64,000 bases of DNA from Exophiala sp. HKRS030 (GCA_023897205.1 JAHWDD010000006.1:3534001-3598000); one strand, 5' to 3'. Positions 1-11,323 are shown, counted from the stretch's first letter. Notes: a model not told the origin generated them from the letters alone. Program-made: numbers and translations.

Positions 1-307
1 TGGGCATAGATTCCGACCGTATGGCAGATTAGACAAGGAGATTCGTGGGATAGATAGAAGTGAGATGTTAAGGGGAGAGGCGTATGCTGGTGTGTGTGAG
101 GAAGAGGCACTGTGCCGGGCCAGGCCAGGCCATACTGCACGGCTTCCACATCAGGAGACTCAAGACTTCAGTCGCAGGAACTCTTTTCCCGTCGGTTGCG
201 GCCTGTATCACCAAATGACCTGTTTCAAGGTCGAAAACCAGTGCGGTTATGACATTGACCATTCTCAAGGAATATTGCCTGCGCGTCGGGTTTATTCATG
301 GAGGGTC
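1..307. other. window edge, no gene seen
   Basis: This stretch lies 3' of the serine-rich protein gene. The short open frames here have no protein-like composition and no recognisable domain. It probably holds the 3' untranslated region of the minus-strand neighbour. Confidence 0.5.
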
Positions 308-3253
308 TCACCAGTTTCCCTTGGTGCCTAGGACGGCCAAGACGACAACGACGATGATGACCACGCCACCCACCAGACACATCCACCGATTCAGGTTACG
401 CCACCAACGGGCGTTTTGGAATCGCAGCTCTTCAAGACCTTGCACGTGTCTTTCCAACCTCAGTTTGGCTACCACGTCCATCTGTTCCCATTCGTTCTGC
501 TCAAGCTGTTGCGCGTAGTACTGCTGTTGCGAGGACGTCGGGGCGCGAGTCCCTGATGGTTGCTGCTGCTGCTGCTGCTCCTGGCGAAGCTGAGCATTGT
601 ACTGCGCATTTGTCATGGCGCGTTTCTCAAGGTCACCCAAGCCCTTGGGGCGAGCTGGTAGGGGAATCAGGAAGGCGGCAATAAACCAGGTCAGCGGCAA
701 CAGGAAGCCCATGGCAAACAAGGCGATTTGAGTGGTACGTAGATCGATAGAACTAAGGAAATGGGAGGGAGAATCCACGATGCTTGGGGCGGTCCATTTG
801 GAACGCGTATTGAATGGATAGCCAAAGCCGAGCGAGACGGACGAGCCGGTATTGAGGCGATGGTCGTGATGTAGATGTGGTGAGTTGGACCATCGCCTCT
901 GGGTTCCGCTTAGAGCACCAGTAGCGTAATGGTGGATGACTGATTGAGAGGAGCTCATGCTTGAGCGGTCATAGGCACCACCTGCAGCGATCGAGTGATG
1001 TCGGATCGTGTAGCTTGAACCTCGGCCATGCTGCAAGGGAGTCTCGTGGATCTCAAGAATTCCAGCCCAATGAGCTCGGGGGTCGAGTGGGGTAGAGAAA
1101 GACCGATGGTGTTGTGTTGGTTGATTGCCACCAGCTGGATAGGACTGATGCCTGTTCGAGGCGAGAGCCGCAGTGGCGGGCCCGCGCATCGGATTGGAGA
1201 CCAGGGGCCCAATACCTGGCAAGGTGTGAGACCTGCGAGCTGCGAGCTTGGGACGACGCTTGGGACTGAGTGCTGATTGTATACGATCTTTCATTGTTCG
1301 GTGGACATTAGCAAAACTGCGCGAAGTGTGGGCTGTTTGCGCTCCGGAGGTATCGGGACGTGATGGTGAGGCAGACGACTTTGTGGGTGAGACATTGCCT
1401 TGACTCAAGTGTGAGGCAGTTGCATACAAAAGGTGAAACGGATCGCGGTAGAAACCAGAATAGTACCTCTGAGCCCATGTCGGGACTACGTCGGTCGCAA
1501 TGCTGCTTGAAGATGAAGGACGAAGAGAAAGAAAACTAGTTTGTCGTGACTGCGTAAGTGATTTCATAGAATTAATTTGTGAAAGTGATGTGTTAGAAGG
1601 AGAATGGATGAGGTTGCTGCTCCGAGCAGGGCGTAAAGGCGGTGAACGGTAGGTCAACCCATACGGCAAAGCTGAAACTTCGTCTGTTGCTTCATGAGAG
1701 TCACGGTCATGTCCGTCGGAATCCGGAACGATTCGGATGACAGATCGATTGGCCATGTCGTTGATGATGTAGTTGGAGGCTGGTGCGAGATCATCTGAAG
1801 AAAGCAAGTCATCGATGTCGTCCATTTCGACAGAATAAGCCTGACTGGCTGGCCGGGTCTGCTCCCATGAGCCTTCTGAAGGGACAGCGGATAGTCTCTT
1901 GGAAAGTCTCTGCATTGTTGACTCTGCAGACAATGATCTCGAATTTCGTTTGGGAATAGCCAGGCCGAGTTGTTGCGAAACATGTGGAGCTCGAATGATC
2001 GGATACTGAATATGCGGAGGGCTGGAACTCAGAATGTCTTGGAGGTGGGCATGGGTTTCAGCAATGGAACTCGATGTTGCATCAGAACTTGAATGATCTC
2101 TACCCACCATGCGGACTACAGGGCTCGATTCCTCTACGGAGAGACCACTAGAATTCCGTGCATGATGAACGGACGAGCTTGACTCATCGCGGCCAGGAGG
2201 AGACGAAGGCGGTACCATCCCAACCGTCGCATATCTGCTGACCGGAGGACTCGAAGCCAATGGATTCCTTGCGCCTCCTCTGTCCACATACGAGTGACTG
2301 TCAAGCGTATCAGACCGCTTGCGCTTTCTAGATGAGCTCGAGGACGATCGAGAATGTGACACAAAGTCGGGTTGTCGCGGTCGAGACGCGAGGGGAGATG
2401 AAGTTCCGAGTTTGATGACATTTGGACTTGATGATGAATCAGTACTCGGGAATTGTTCAGTGCTCGAAGTACGAGCCAGGCGAACAAGGTTTGGACTCGA
2501 GGAACTTTCCTCTGCAGAAGTCGAATCCACCTCATCGAACGATTCCAGGGCTGGATTTTGAATGTCCTTGAAAGCTAGAGGACGCGGGCTGGAGGTTGCG
2601 GCGACGACTCTGAAGTTGGGACTTGAAGTGGCACCAATTTTCTCTGCTATCGAAGTAAAAGATGATCGGGAGGACAATCTTTTGATGACTCTTCCTCCAG
2701 AAGGAAGGGTCGGTAGTAAGGCCAGATCATCTGAGGAAATTTTGCGAAGTGACTCCCAAGCGTAAGCTCCGGTCAAGCTATCACTTGAGCTTATGCTTCT
2801 TAGCCTCGAAGATCCCGCTGTGCTTGGGCGAAGGGGAGGAGAAGTGGCGGTGGATGGGCGCGAGGCTTCCTCTTGCGATTCGTAGAGATCCCTCAAAGCC
2901 TTCACAGATCGCTTTAACCTGACGGTAGGCTGTGCGGAACCACTGCGACTTGAGTTGTCATTTTCATGGCCTCTCCCTTGATCAATCGGAACACCTAAGC
3001 CGAAGGCCTCGGCGACTGGACTCCGACCGCCTCGTTGATTCCGCAGGGAACTTGGAAGTAGAATATGGGAAGCTTTGGTAGGAAATGGCGTGGTATTGTA
3101 TATGCTTGAGTTTTCCTGATCCACCTTTGCATCCTTGAGTATCCTTTGAGAAATCTCGTTGGCTTGGGACTGTGATCTTTCTTTCAGAGGGGTTCTTTTG
3201 GGAGAGGTCCGCTTCGGCGATCTCTGCTTCGTCGACGAAGGGGACGAGGACAT
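308..3253 (-). CDS. serine-rich conserved fungal membrane protein
   Basis: This is an uninterrupted frame of 981 residues with ATG at 3253 and stop at 308. The first ~800 residues are low-complexity and very rich in Ser, Pro and Arg (many SSS, SSPP and RSS patches), as in a disordered phosphoprotein. Near the C-terminus are two hydrophobic segments: one around residues 840-865 (FAMGFLLPLTWFIAAFL) and one at the extreme C-terminus (GGVVIIVVVVLAVLG). Between them lies a Gln-rich stretch (six Gln followed by SSQQQYYAQQ) and a charged, probably helical segment ending in RWWRNLNRWM. This layout matches proteins annotated as 'serine-rich protein' across Pezizomycotina, whose function is not established. 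The N-terminal repeat of SPKRT-type motifs resembles kinase target sites. No intron is needed and no frame break is seen. Membrane location is inferred from the two helices; the rest is descriptive. Confidence 0.85.
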   Translation of the reverse strand: MSSSPSSTKQRSPKRTSPKRTPLKERSQSQANEISQRILKDAKVDQENSSIYNTTPFPTKASHILLPSSLRNQRGGRSPVAEAFGLGVPIDQGRGHENDNSSRSGSAQPTVRLKRSVKALRDLYESQEEASRPSTATSPPLRPSTAGSSRLRSISSSDSLTGAYAWESLRKISSDDLALLPTLPSGGRVIKRLSSRSSFTSIAEKIGATSSPNFRVVAATSSPRPLAFKDIQNPALESFDEVDSTSAEESSSSPNLVRLARTSSTEQFPSTDSSSSPNVIKLGTSSPLASRPRQPDFVSHSRSSSSSSRKRKRSDTLDSHSYVDRGGARNPLASSPPVSRYATVGMVPPSSPPGRDESSSSVHHARNSSGLSVEESSPVVRMVGRDHSSSDATSSSIAETHAHLQDILSSSPPHIQYPIIRAPHVSQQLGLAIPKRNSRSLSAESTMQRLSKRLSAVPSEGSWEQTRPASQAYSVEMDDIDDLLSSDDLAPASNYIINDMANRSVIRIVPDSDGHDRDSHEATDEVSALPYGLTYRSPPLRPARSSNLIHSPSNTSLSQINSMKSLTQSRQTSFLSLRPSSSSSIATDVVPTWAQRYYSGFYRDPFHLLYATASHLSQGNVSPTKSSASPSRPDTSGAQTAHTSRSFANVHRTMKDRIQSALSPKRRPKLAARRSHTLPGIGPLVSNPMRGPATAALASNRHQSYPAGGNQPTQHHRSFSTPLDPRAHWAGILEIHETPLQHGRGSSYTIRHHSIAAGGAYDRSSMSSSQSVIHHYATGALSGTQRRWSNSPHLHHDHRLNTGSSVSLGFGYPFNTRSKWTAPSIVDSPSHFLSSIDLRTTQIALFAMGFLLPLTWFIAAFLIPLPARPKGLGDLEKRAMTNAQYNAQLRQEQQQQQQPSGTRAPTSSQQQYYAQQLEQNEWEQMDVVAKLRLERHVQGLEELRFQNARWWRNLNRWMCLVGGVVIIVVVVLAVLGTKGNW

Positions 3254-4918
3254 TGTTATCTCATGATAATAGAAGGAACTCGCGGACTACCTGATTAAGG
3301 GTTCGAACGCGGGTGAGTTTGAAATATGACGGAGGAAGGCTTATCGATTACAATGTGTTTGTAGAAAATAGATGTTGGTGTAGTAACGAGCGACTGAAGG
3401 TGAGCTGTGCAGATGCAGAATCAACAAAGTTCTAGCTGAAAGGACACAGAAATGTTTGTGCGAGCGTCATGAACGATGGTTTGGAGTGGATGTTGGATTA
3501 CGGTGAGACATGGATGGTGCTGGGGCGGACATGCATATGCAGACTGCAGGGCGAGTTAAATTGATATGACAGCACAGATCAGGCGATCAGCTGTGTGTGG
3601 TGGGTGCTGCCGTGGACTGCCGAGATATAAAGGAATGCGAGAAAGTTGATCCCGAGGTTGACAGTGCACCTCAAGTTGACGGTATATTCAATGGCAGGAT
3701 GTGTCGACTTTGACCTGGACCAGTATTGAGGATAGTATGTAGTGATGATGATGAGGGCAAGCGTCGAGATGAGGAGGCTCTAGTCAATTGACCATGGACC
3801 ATGGAGGAGGATAGAAGAATCCAACAGCCACGCAGCCACGCAGCCTAGGGCTACCCTGGTCGTGTCTGGTCGTGCCTAGCAGTGCCTGGTCCCGTAGTGT
3901 CGAATTCAATGGTCAAGGTGTCAAGGGCTGAATGGTCACCTAATCGTCGGCCTCGGAAGGAGATATTGAGCAAGCCTCGATTGGCTTGGAGTGGCAGATT
4001 ATTGGAATTGTGTCAAGGAGGTCGCGCAGCGTCTTGATCGCGTGGTAGACGTTGCTCCATTGGAAATAAATTCCCCTATTGGTCAGAGAGGCATCGCGAA
4101 ATTAACGCGTCAATTTAGGCGGAGGAGGATTGGAGGGAAGGTGCGAGGTGGCGCGGAAGGTGCATTGGTCGGACCCACTGGATCTAACGGGCCAGCAGCG
4201 CCGTAGCTCGTAGGTCGCTCCCAGTGTCTGGCAGGTTGTAAGGCACTCAGAATGAATGAATTCTCTGGTCAGACTCGTATTCAAATCAAGGGGACAGGCT
4301 CAGCGCTTGGGAGGCACCTAGGAGCATCTCGCTGTCCAAAACCCCCAACTCTTGGTGTCTTGACCCCTTTCGCTTGAAGACTGAGGCTTTCTTTTCGGTC
4401 CAGTCATCATCGATATATGGTAGTGCGATTCAGAATAGACATCTGATGCTCGGTAGATGGACACAATCCATGCTCAAAGCACAAATGAAGGCGAGAATCT
4501 CTCGACTGAAGTCTTGGCAACTGACATTTGACGGTCATTCGATTAATATTTTCCAAGACTCTACTGTTAGTCATAGGCACCCATAGGCACTCATAGGCTC
4601 CCAGAGGCTCTCAGAGACACCCAAAGGGTAGCCTACAGGCTCCCAGCCACACCAGCACAATACCTAATCTTCTTTCATAACTACCTAACCCTAGCCTTAG
4701 CCTCCGTGGCCTCCCTAGGTGCCCCCCGTATTCGTTGACTCTCTTCACTCTCCCTCTTCCCTTTTCGGCATCATCTCGGTCCGGCCCTCCTTACGACACT
4801 TCCAATCTCAATCATAAACACGCTCCTTTTTCTGCATCATTTTTGACAAACGCACCATCTACCATTCATGCCATCATAAACGCGTCACTGCTCAGTGGTT
4901 ACTCCCACCGCCTCAACC
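3254..4918. promoter_or_regulatory. divergent intergenic region between serine-rich protein and RCE1
   Basis: About 1.7 kb separates two divergently transcribed genes, so it should hold both promoters. A pyrimidine-rich tract (about 4735-4915) runs up to the RCE1 start codon, typical of fungal core promoters and 5' untranslated regions. Around 4570-4640 there are short tandem copies of a CATAGGCAC/CCCAGAGGC-like unit. No convincing coding frame is seen. Confidence 0.5.
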
Positions 4919-6362
4919 ATGGCTCCTGCAGATCTACTCAATAAATTGAGAACCACGTATTTGGGCCATAAAGGTGAGTTGTATAACCTCAAGGTCATTG
5001 GGGCTTGACCATCCATAGCCAAATGACCTCGACTCGTCCTGAAACCATCTCTCAGACGACCTCAGAGACCTCAAACGACCTCTGACGACCTCTGACCATC
5101 TCGCTACCCTTTGTGGTCCTTGTCTTGACTGAATTGCTTCTTTGCCATCCTACCTCTGGCTCCTCTTCTTGCTTCTTGATTCTCACCTACTAACTGTGAA
5201 AACCGCTAGACAAAGACCAGCCCGTCATCTCAACCACCACGGCAGCCTTCTTTTCTGTAAGTCCACACCTTGTCTGCTTCGATCGGTCCTTGGGTCGCGA
5301 GATCCATGTCCATGGCATCAATATGCAACGCGACCTGCCTCGGAACCCGGGTCTGCTGCTTTGCCGATACCATCACCCTAATCACTATCCATGGACTGAT
5401 CCAAGACCTGTGACCAGACTATTTTCACACTAATCTATGTGTTGCCCTTCTATTTGTCACGATCAACACGACCCTCGCCAGTTCTCAATCGAGATGCGCC
5501 TTCGGTCATCCGAGCACGTATTCAAACCGTGACCTTGGCCTGCATAGTGGCATCCTCAGCAACGCTTTATTTACTTGTTGTGACAGCCAAACTGACACCT
5601 GCTGCCTCACTCCACTTACTCGGCTGGTGGCCGATTCAATTGACCGATCTGGTCAAGTCTTGTGCACTGACCCTTCTACTGTATATTGGACCCCTGTTCG
5701 AGAAGATCGTCATTGAAAAGGATCTGAACGACTTCCGAAGCGGCCGGAAACTGGTCGAGTCACTGAGTAGTTGGCAAGGTTACCGCAACTTCGTCGCTGG
5801 TCCCATCACAGAAGAGGTCATATTTCGATCCGTCTTGATTCCTTTACATCTCCTGGCCAGAGTATCACCGGCCAAGATTGTTTTTCTCACTCCTCTTTAT
5901 TTTGGTCTGGCTCATGTTCACCATTTCTACGAGTTCAAGTTGACACATCCACATACGCCCTTGATCCCTGCGCTACTAAGGTCAGTCTTTCAGTTCGGCT
6001 ATACGACTCTATTTGGATGGTATGCGGGTTTCATCTACCTGAGGACGGGTTCCATCTACTCGCCTATCATTATCCACTCATTCTGCAATTGGGTGGGACT
6101 ACCACGCTTCTGGGGTCGAGTGTCACGAAAAGAGAGTCATCCACTTTCCCCTGTCGCCATCAGGGGCAAGGATGATAGCGATGCAATCCACGTCCATGGA
6201 CATGAAGCAACCATGTCCTTGAAATGGACTGTAGCTTACTACATCTTGCTTGTCGCTGGAGCTTATTCCTTCTACATTGGGCTGTGGCCCTTGACGACAT
6301 CGAATGCCGCAATTGGGGATTTCTCCACCAAGAAATTGGCGACAAGATGGTATCAATGGTGA
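4919..6362 (+). CDS. RCE1: CAAX prenyl protease 2 (type II, RCE1)
   Basis: This is an endoplasmic-reticulum membrane protease that removes the last three residues of prenylated CAAX proteins such as Ras and a-factor. I model three exons: 4919-4973, 5210-5256 and 5418-6362 (348 residues). The first two short exons give MAPADLLNKLRTTYLGHK and DKDQPVISTTTAAFFS, which match the usual fungal N-terminus. Intron 1 has a CTAAC branch site just before its acceptor. The catalytic signature of the ABI/CPBP family is present: EEVIFR (Glu at about residues 166-167), a His in GLAHVHHFYEF (about 200) and HSFCNW (His about 254, Asn about 258). Several hydrophobic helices surround these motifs. All splice phases agree and the frame is intact. 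The GTG at 5439 lies inside exon 3 and is not the start. The family assignment is firm; the role is taken from yeast Rce1. Confidence 0.93.
4974..5209 (+). other. RCE1 intron 1
   Basis: Donor GTGAGT after exon 1 (phase 1), branch-like CTAAC near 5190, acceptor CTAG at 5206-5209. At 236 bp it is longer than most introns here. It contains repeated GACCTC units (about 5025-5100). Confidence 0.8.
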
Positions 6363-6698
6363 AGCAATAGAAAGACAGGAAATTCTAGACGTAGAATAGA
6401 GAGTAATAGATATCACCATCACCAAATTGACAACGAGGCACAAGAGTGCACATTAATCATACTGTCTGGGCTTGGCACTCTTAAATCCGTCGCCCGTGAT
6501 GCGACGTCATCTCCAACTCGAATTCCGCTTCTCCAACATTAAAAATAAATCATCATCGAGTCAACGACATGACCATTTCCACCCTCACTCACTCTCTAGA
6601 CACTTCCGCCCCCTCCAGACTCCTTCGTCATACTCCCTCCACCCTTCTCCCCTGCGCTCCGCATCTCCAATGCCAAAGCCAACCCCAAAGCCGATGCA
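6363..6698. other. intergenic, RCE1 to AIM32-like gene
   Basis: This is the 3' end of RCE1 followed by a CT-rich tract (about 6560-6660) that leads into the AIM32-like start codon and probably is its promoter and leader. No gene is seen. Confidence 0.5.
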
Positions 6699-8230
6699 AT
6701 GAAGCCGCTGTTCCGCGCGAGCCTCGCCCGCTTCGCCGCGCAGTCAACCACCAGCAGCAGCAGCACACGAACACGCGCCGCCGCCCGCGCCGCTCTCGCC
6801 GCCATTCGATCTCCACCCCTTCCCTACCCTGTGACAGCGACATGTCCACCACCGACATGCCAATGTGCACCGATGCCCGAGGGGCTGGAGATCGATCACT
6901 CGCGATCCCTCGAAGGCACCATGTCCCCGTATGCACAGCACTTGCTCATCTCAACCGGGCAGAGTGATTGGAAGAGCCGCATCGAGGATGAGAAGGACTC
7001 TCCGGCCGCGTGGGGAGGGTTGGTAGGCGAAGTCAAGGCCCTGCTGGGAAGGGGTGGCGAGTTCTTCGATGTATGTAGGTGTTCTTTCTACCTTTTGGGT
7101 TCTTCTATCGTTGTTTGTCCATTTGCTTCTTATGTCCGGCGCCTCTCCCACATGATGGGATGCCATTCGGTGCTTTGAAGAGAGTGTGTGGGCGTATGTA
7201 TGTGTATAACGACAACGAAGTCATGATACGAAATACTATTTCCGTTCCTCCGTCAGATTCATTGAAGTCCCTTTGATATCAATCCTGATACACACGATTA
7301 CAACGACCTGACAGAGCGAGTAGCCGTACAACAACATCCTCCTAGGAACATCATCATTCAAGCCTCCTGAAGAATCCCCAGGGGAATCGGCTTCCTCCGC
7401 AACATCCTCACCTCCCACGCTATCCTCGGCGCTCATCTTCCCATCCTTCAAATCCATCACCAACCTGCCGCCACGAACACACGCATCCAGCCCATTAATC
7501 CTATCGACACTCGTGCGCAGCCTCCTCCTCCCGCAGACCCACAGACTCTACATCCCATACACACCGACCATACTGTCGGAGCTCTCACTCCCATCCCCTC
7601 TCCCCAGCCCATCACCATCAACGAGATCACCACACCGACGATCCTGATCTGCAGCCACGCATCGCGCGACTCGCGCTGCGGCGTGCTCGGACCGTTGCTA
7701 CGTAACCAGCTGGTGCAGTACATCGCATGGCGGAATGCTCAACGCCAAGAAAATCATGAAGACCAGCAACTCGGAGCGGCGCACCGGTATATACCGCATC
7801 TGGACTTCTTCCAGCCGTCTGCCAACACCTCCGCCGCTCCGCTATCAGGCTCTGGCATCACTGCAACCAAGCAACGCCAAACCCGACACCAACACCAACA
7901 GCAGAATCACCCCAATAGTCAATCACGAGAGCAGCCGGTAAACATCGGCCTGACATCGCACGTCGGCGGCCACGTATGGGCGGGGAATATGATCGTGTAC
8001 ATCCCGCGGGGTACACGGTGGGACGCAACAACGACACCGAAGGTGCAGTATCATCGTCCTCATCGTCCTCATCCTCATCCTCCGCATCGTCATCATCGTC
8101 ACCGCATCCATTAGCCGGCAAAGGCATCTGGTACGGACGCGTCGAGCCACGGCACATCGAGGGCATTTTCGAGGAGACAGTTGTCAATGGGCGAGTTGTG
8201 CGTGAGTTATTGCGCGGCATAGCGGGGTAG
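6699..8230 (+). CDS. AIM32: AIM32-like sucrase/ferredoxin-like protein, frame broken twice
   Basis: This belongs to the Aim32 family, thioredoxin-like mitochondrial proteins that bind a 2Fe-2S cluster and act in redox quality control in yeast. Exon 1 is 6699-7070; an intron (GTATGT...AG) follows; exon 2 begins at 7324 with PYNNILLGTSSF. The N-terminus MKPLFRASLARFAAQ is Arg/Ser-rich like a mitochondrial presequence. Family landmarks in order are CPPPTCQCAP, DHSRSLEGTMSPYAQHLLIS, ICSHASRDSRCGVLGPLL, SHVGGHVWAGNMIVYIP and GIWYGRVEPRHIEG. These lie in three different frames of exon 2: the frame changes near a CCCC run (7602-7605) and again near a GGGG run (8008-8011). Adding one base at each run gives 426 residues ending at 8230. 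A Ser-rich insert (about 8051-8100) sits before the C-terminal motif. Sequencing error is likelier than decay; an intron at 8011-8114 is a weaker alternative. Confidence 0.78.
7071..7323 (+). other. AIM32-like intron
   Basis: Donor GTATGT directly after a Gly-Glu-Phe-Phe-Asp codon run, acceptor TAG at 7321-7323 (phase 0). Using the earlier AG at about 7312 would bring an in-frame TAG into the exon, so the later acceptor is chosen. Confidence 0.7.
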
Positions 8231-9068
8231 AAGGCAGAAAGACAGAGACGAATGTGTGTGGAGAGGAAGACGAAGAAGAAGAGGAGGAGAAAGAAGAAGA
8301 GGAGGAGGAGGAAGAGGATGCGACGTAGGATGCGATGTCTACCTATTTAGAAGGAGGGGATGGGGAGAGTATAGAGTAGAGAGTAGAGAGAGACGTGAGA
8401 GACTACCGACTACGGACTACCGACTACGGACTACGGCCTATGGTCTACCGACGGCATGACATGACATGACATGGTTGTGGTTGCGGCGGCGGCGGCGTTG
8501 GTGGTGGTGTTGGTGGTGGTGGTGGTTGTGGTTGTGGTTGTGGTTGTGGTTGTGGTTGTGGTTGTGGTCGTGGTCGTGGAGTCGAGTCGAGTCCATTCGT
8601 CAACGTCCAGTCTAGGTCTGTCTGTCTGTCTGGCTCACGTCTCTGGATACTTGCCTACTTACTTACACACCACGAACCGACTACTGGTCCATGCGAGCCC
8701 GAGCCCGGTGGGATGGCGAAGTGGTGCAGTGGTGCAGTGGTGCAGAATCAACAATATCTCTGGCGTTCATGTGGTGGAATATAGAGATTCTGTCGTAAAT
8801 TGTAATTATACTTCGCTCATTCCTCATTATGTAATATAAAGTAATGTAATGTACTGTGCTTCGCTATGCTGTACTATGCTCTTCTAATTAATGCCATGCT
8901 GTGATCGACTCTTGTGGAATGAATTCAAGTCATCGTCGCGCAACCCAAAGATCATTAATTCTCGCACGAGTCAAAAAGACTATTCTCATGCCGTAACATT
9001 GAGCTTTGGGGGTCATACGCCCCTCACTGCCAGCTCCCAAGGCGCGAGGGCGTGCCGTTTGTTGGCTT
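8231..9068. other. convergent intergenic region with simple-sequence tracts
   Basis: This separates the AIM32-like gene from the RBR gene, which end toward each other. It holds a purine-only-like GAAGA/GAGGA tract (about 8256-8330), short repeats of ACTACGGACTACCG (8400-8450), three copies of ACATG (8457-8472) and a long GT-rich tract with a GTTGTG hexamer period (about 8484-8580). No gene is seen. Confidence 0.7.
8484..8580 (+). repeat. GTTGTG hexanucleotide microsatellite
   Basis: An almost pure G/T tract starts as GGTGGTGTTGGT and settles into a GGTTGT period of six for about eight units, ending in GGTCGT. The opposite strand is C/A only. It produces a long valine run in one frame that is clearly not a protein. 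Confidence 0.9.
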
Positions 9069-11323
9069 TTATACCCAATCTCGTCCCCTTCTTCGTGGTT
9101 GTGGTTCGACGGCCTGCCATCCGCCAAAACCCTCCATCATATGTTCCACATGATTAAAATCGTCTTCATCCAATTCGTCACTGTCCCATTCATCTTCTTG
9201 ATCTGCTTCTGCAAGTCTTAGGAAACGTTCTAAACCCTGGGCAAAGTTCGGATTATTGCCTTGCCCTGGAGCTGCTAGTGGAAGGTGACCTGGTGCAGCA
9301 GGTTCAACCACGTCGGGCGTAGGGTGAGCATTTTGGACGACCACAGCAGCAACAGCATTCAAATTATCACCTCCGTTTCGATCAAGAGGTTGCTGTTGTT
9401 GATTCGGTCTGGGACGCGCATTCTGCACCCTGGCAGCTTGTTGAGCTTGTTGGTTCCTCCGCGGAGCACCCCCGTTGGCGGCTGGAGGGGGATGTCTGTT
9501 CCCCTGATTTGCTTGCCCACGTCGGCGTCGACGATTAGCACCCGGAGGATTGGGCGCCGGTGGAGGTGGCGGTCCTGCAGGGACAATCGCAATCGGAACA
9601 CGAGGTCGTTCAGGTAGAGCGACACGTTGAGCATTCTGTCCATTGGGACCTGCAAAATTGACAAATTCAATATGCATGTTTCGTTCATGCCGTCGAACAT
9701 CAGGGGCAGGTTCTTCGTCCGAAGAATCCTCTTCATCTTCGTCTGCAAATTGTCGCAGGCCATTAACCACGCGACCATTCTGAGGGGGACTTCATCCTCG
9801 ACTCCAATGATAATATCATCGGCATCTGCGGCCTCTTCCCAATTCTCTGCCAATCCATCAAGGTTGTAATGAGCACCAACATCGACTCCTTCACCATCAC
9901 CGGCCTCTAGAACCCATAGCCGTTGATAACATGGACTGTCTATGTCGTTGAAGTGACGATACGGATTATCCTCCATCAAGAAAGCAGAGCACAAATAACA
10001 AAAATGAGTTTTGCACTGAAAACATTTCATGTGATTGCAACCGACGATCTTCTGCGCTCGAACGTTACATGTGGGACAAGGTGTCGAGTACTTGTTCAGA
10101 TATGCAAGCGAAGCGGCTTCTTCCTCAGTGATCTCCTTTGCACGACGGGGAGAACAACGAGCGAGTTCACCATGCCAACCTTTTCGACAGACACAACAAA
10201 ATGCAAAGTTACAGTCTTCACAGACGGAAAGGCGTTGTGACATGGGTAAAGCTTCGAGGTCGAGAGGTTGACTAGAAACCTTTGTGGGATCGGCTTCCTC
10301 GTTGTCCGACTCGTATGAAGAATCTTGGTCGTTCATCAGGTCCACGGGTTTGGGGTGCTTTTTGGATTTGGCAGCGCCTTGACACCATTCTCGAGGGCAG
10401 TAAATCGTATTCTTGTCGGCCTCGAGGCGCTTCTTTCGCTTCAAATGAACGTAGCGTTGAACCAGCTCTTGCTCAAGGGGGATCTGTAGCAATTCACTGG
10501 GATTCAATGTTGGATCTTGTTTCCTTCTCTTCCTGGACTGAACAGCCTGCTCATCTTTGCCACAATCTGGAGAGAGACACTTGACATTGTCAACGTCGCC
10601 CTCGGTAATGCAACTTCTGTAAAAGTCTTGCAAACACGGAACACAGAAGACGTGACCGCAGGAGACCATCTTGTGGCATTGAATACCCTTTTTCGGTTCG
10701 AGACAAATACCACAATCAAAAGTTTCTTTCTGAAACTCCTCGCGCTTTGTCTTGAGGTCGAAGTCGAGAAGGGCGAGCTGAAGATCAGTGGACAAGTAGA
10801 TTTCACCATCGTTGGCAAGACCAAAAGCATCTTCTGCTTCGGTCTTGAGATCAGCGATCAGACCGAAGATAACCGGCTCTCTACCATATTCTTCCCACTT
10901 GTTGGAGTAATCCTCCAGGAGTCTGTTCAATATCTTTTGAGGCAGCCATGACGACTCACATAAAATAGAAACGATGGGAGGTTTGGTGGTGGGGTAGCCT
11001 GCGGGCAGCTGCAGACGAAGGGACAAGGGTGGTAAATGGGACAATTGATGAGATTCATATTGGCCCGGCGGCTGTAAACGAGGAACTGGTGGTGGAAGAT
11101 GCTGTTCTTGCCCATTGACGAGAGTAGGAGGAGAGAGAGTGGGTGGCGCACTCTCGGCCGCGGGCTTGAAGAAAATGGTGAGAGGCTGAATTGGGGTTAC
11201 CGATAACTCGAGAGTGAGAGTATATGGATCCGAAGGGTCAACGACAAGTTCGGGATAGATGGATTGGATAGAGGAGATTTCCTCTGTTCTTTCGTCTTCA
11301 TTGTTGTCGTTGTCATCGTTCAT
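9069..11323 (-). CDS. RWD-RING-IBR-RING (RBR) E3 ubiquitin ligase, ITT1/RNF14-like, one frame break
   Basis: The start is ATG at 11323. An N-terminal RWD domain (about residues 10-165) begins EISSIQSIYPEL. RING1 starts near residue 200 (CGICLEPKKGIQCHKMVSCG), followed by an in-between-RING region with CEDCNFAFCCVC. RING2 is CPTCNVRAQKIVGCNHMKC; the Cys in GCNHM is the family's catalytic thiol-ester residue. In RBR ligases this Cys takes ubiquitin from the E2 before transfer. The first frame runs on to 9359 with a nonsensical tail. The true tail is in the neighbouring frame (VVNGLRQFADEDEEDSSDEEP through DEWDSDELDEDDF to a stop at 9069), matching the acidic and Arg/Pro-rich C-terminus of fungal homologues. 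The switch is at a five-G run on the plus strand (9784-9788). One extra base there gives 751 residues. Related to yeast Itt1, which modulates translation termination. Confidence 0.85.

Noticed and set aside
8011..8114. A 104-bp intron to explain the second AIM32 frame change
   Set aside because: The donor GTACAC is poor, no branch site is visible, and it would delete the conserved HPLAGK that is coded directly before the acceptor.
8471..8839. Plus-strand frame with a long valine run
   Set aside because: The valines come from the GTTGTG microsatellite; no conserved protein features follow.
9719..9820. An intron to explain the RBR frame change
   Set aside because: No GT-AG pair with usable length exists between the two frames; a single base in the five-G run is enough.
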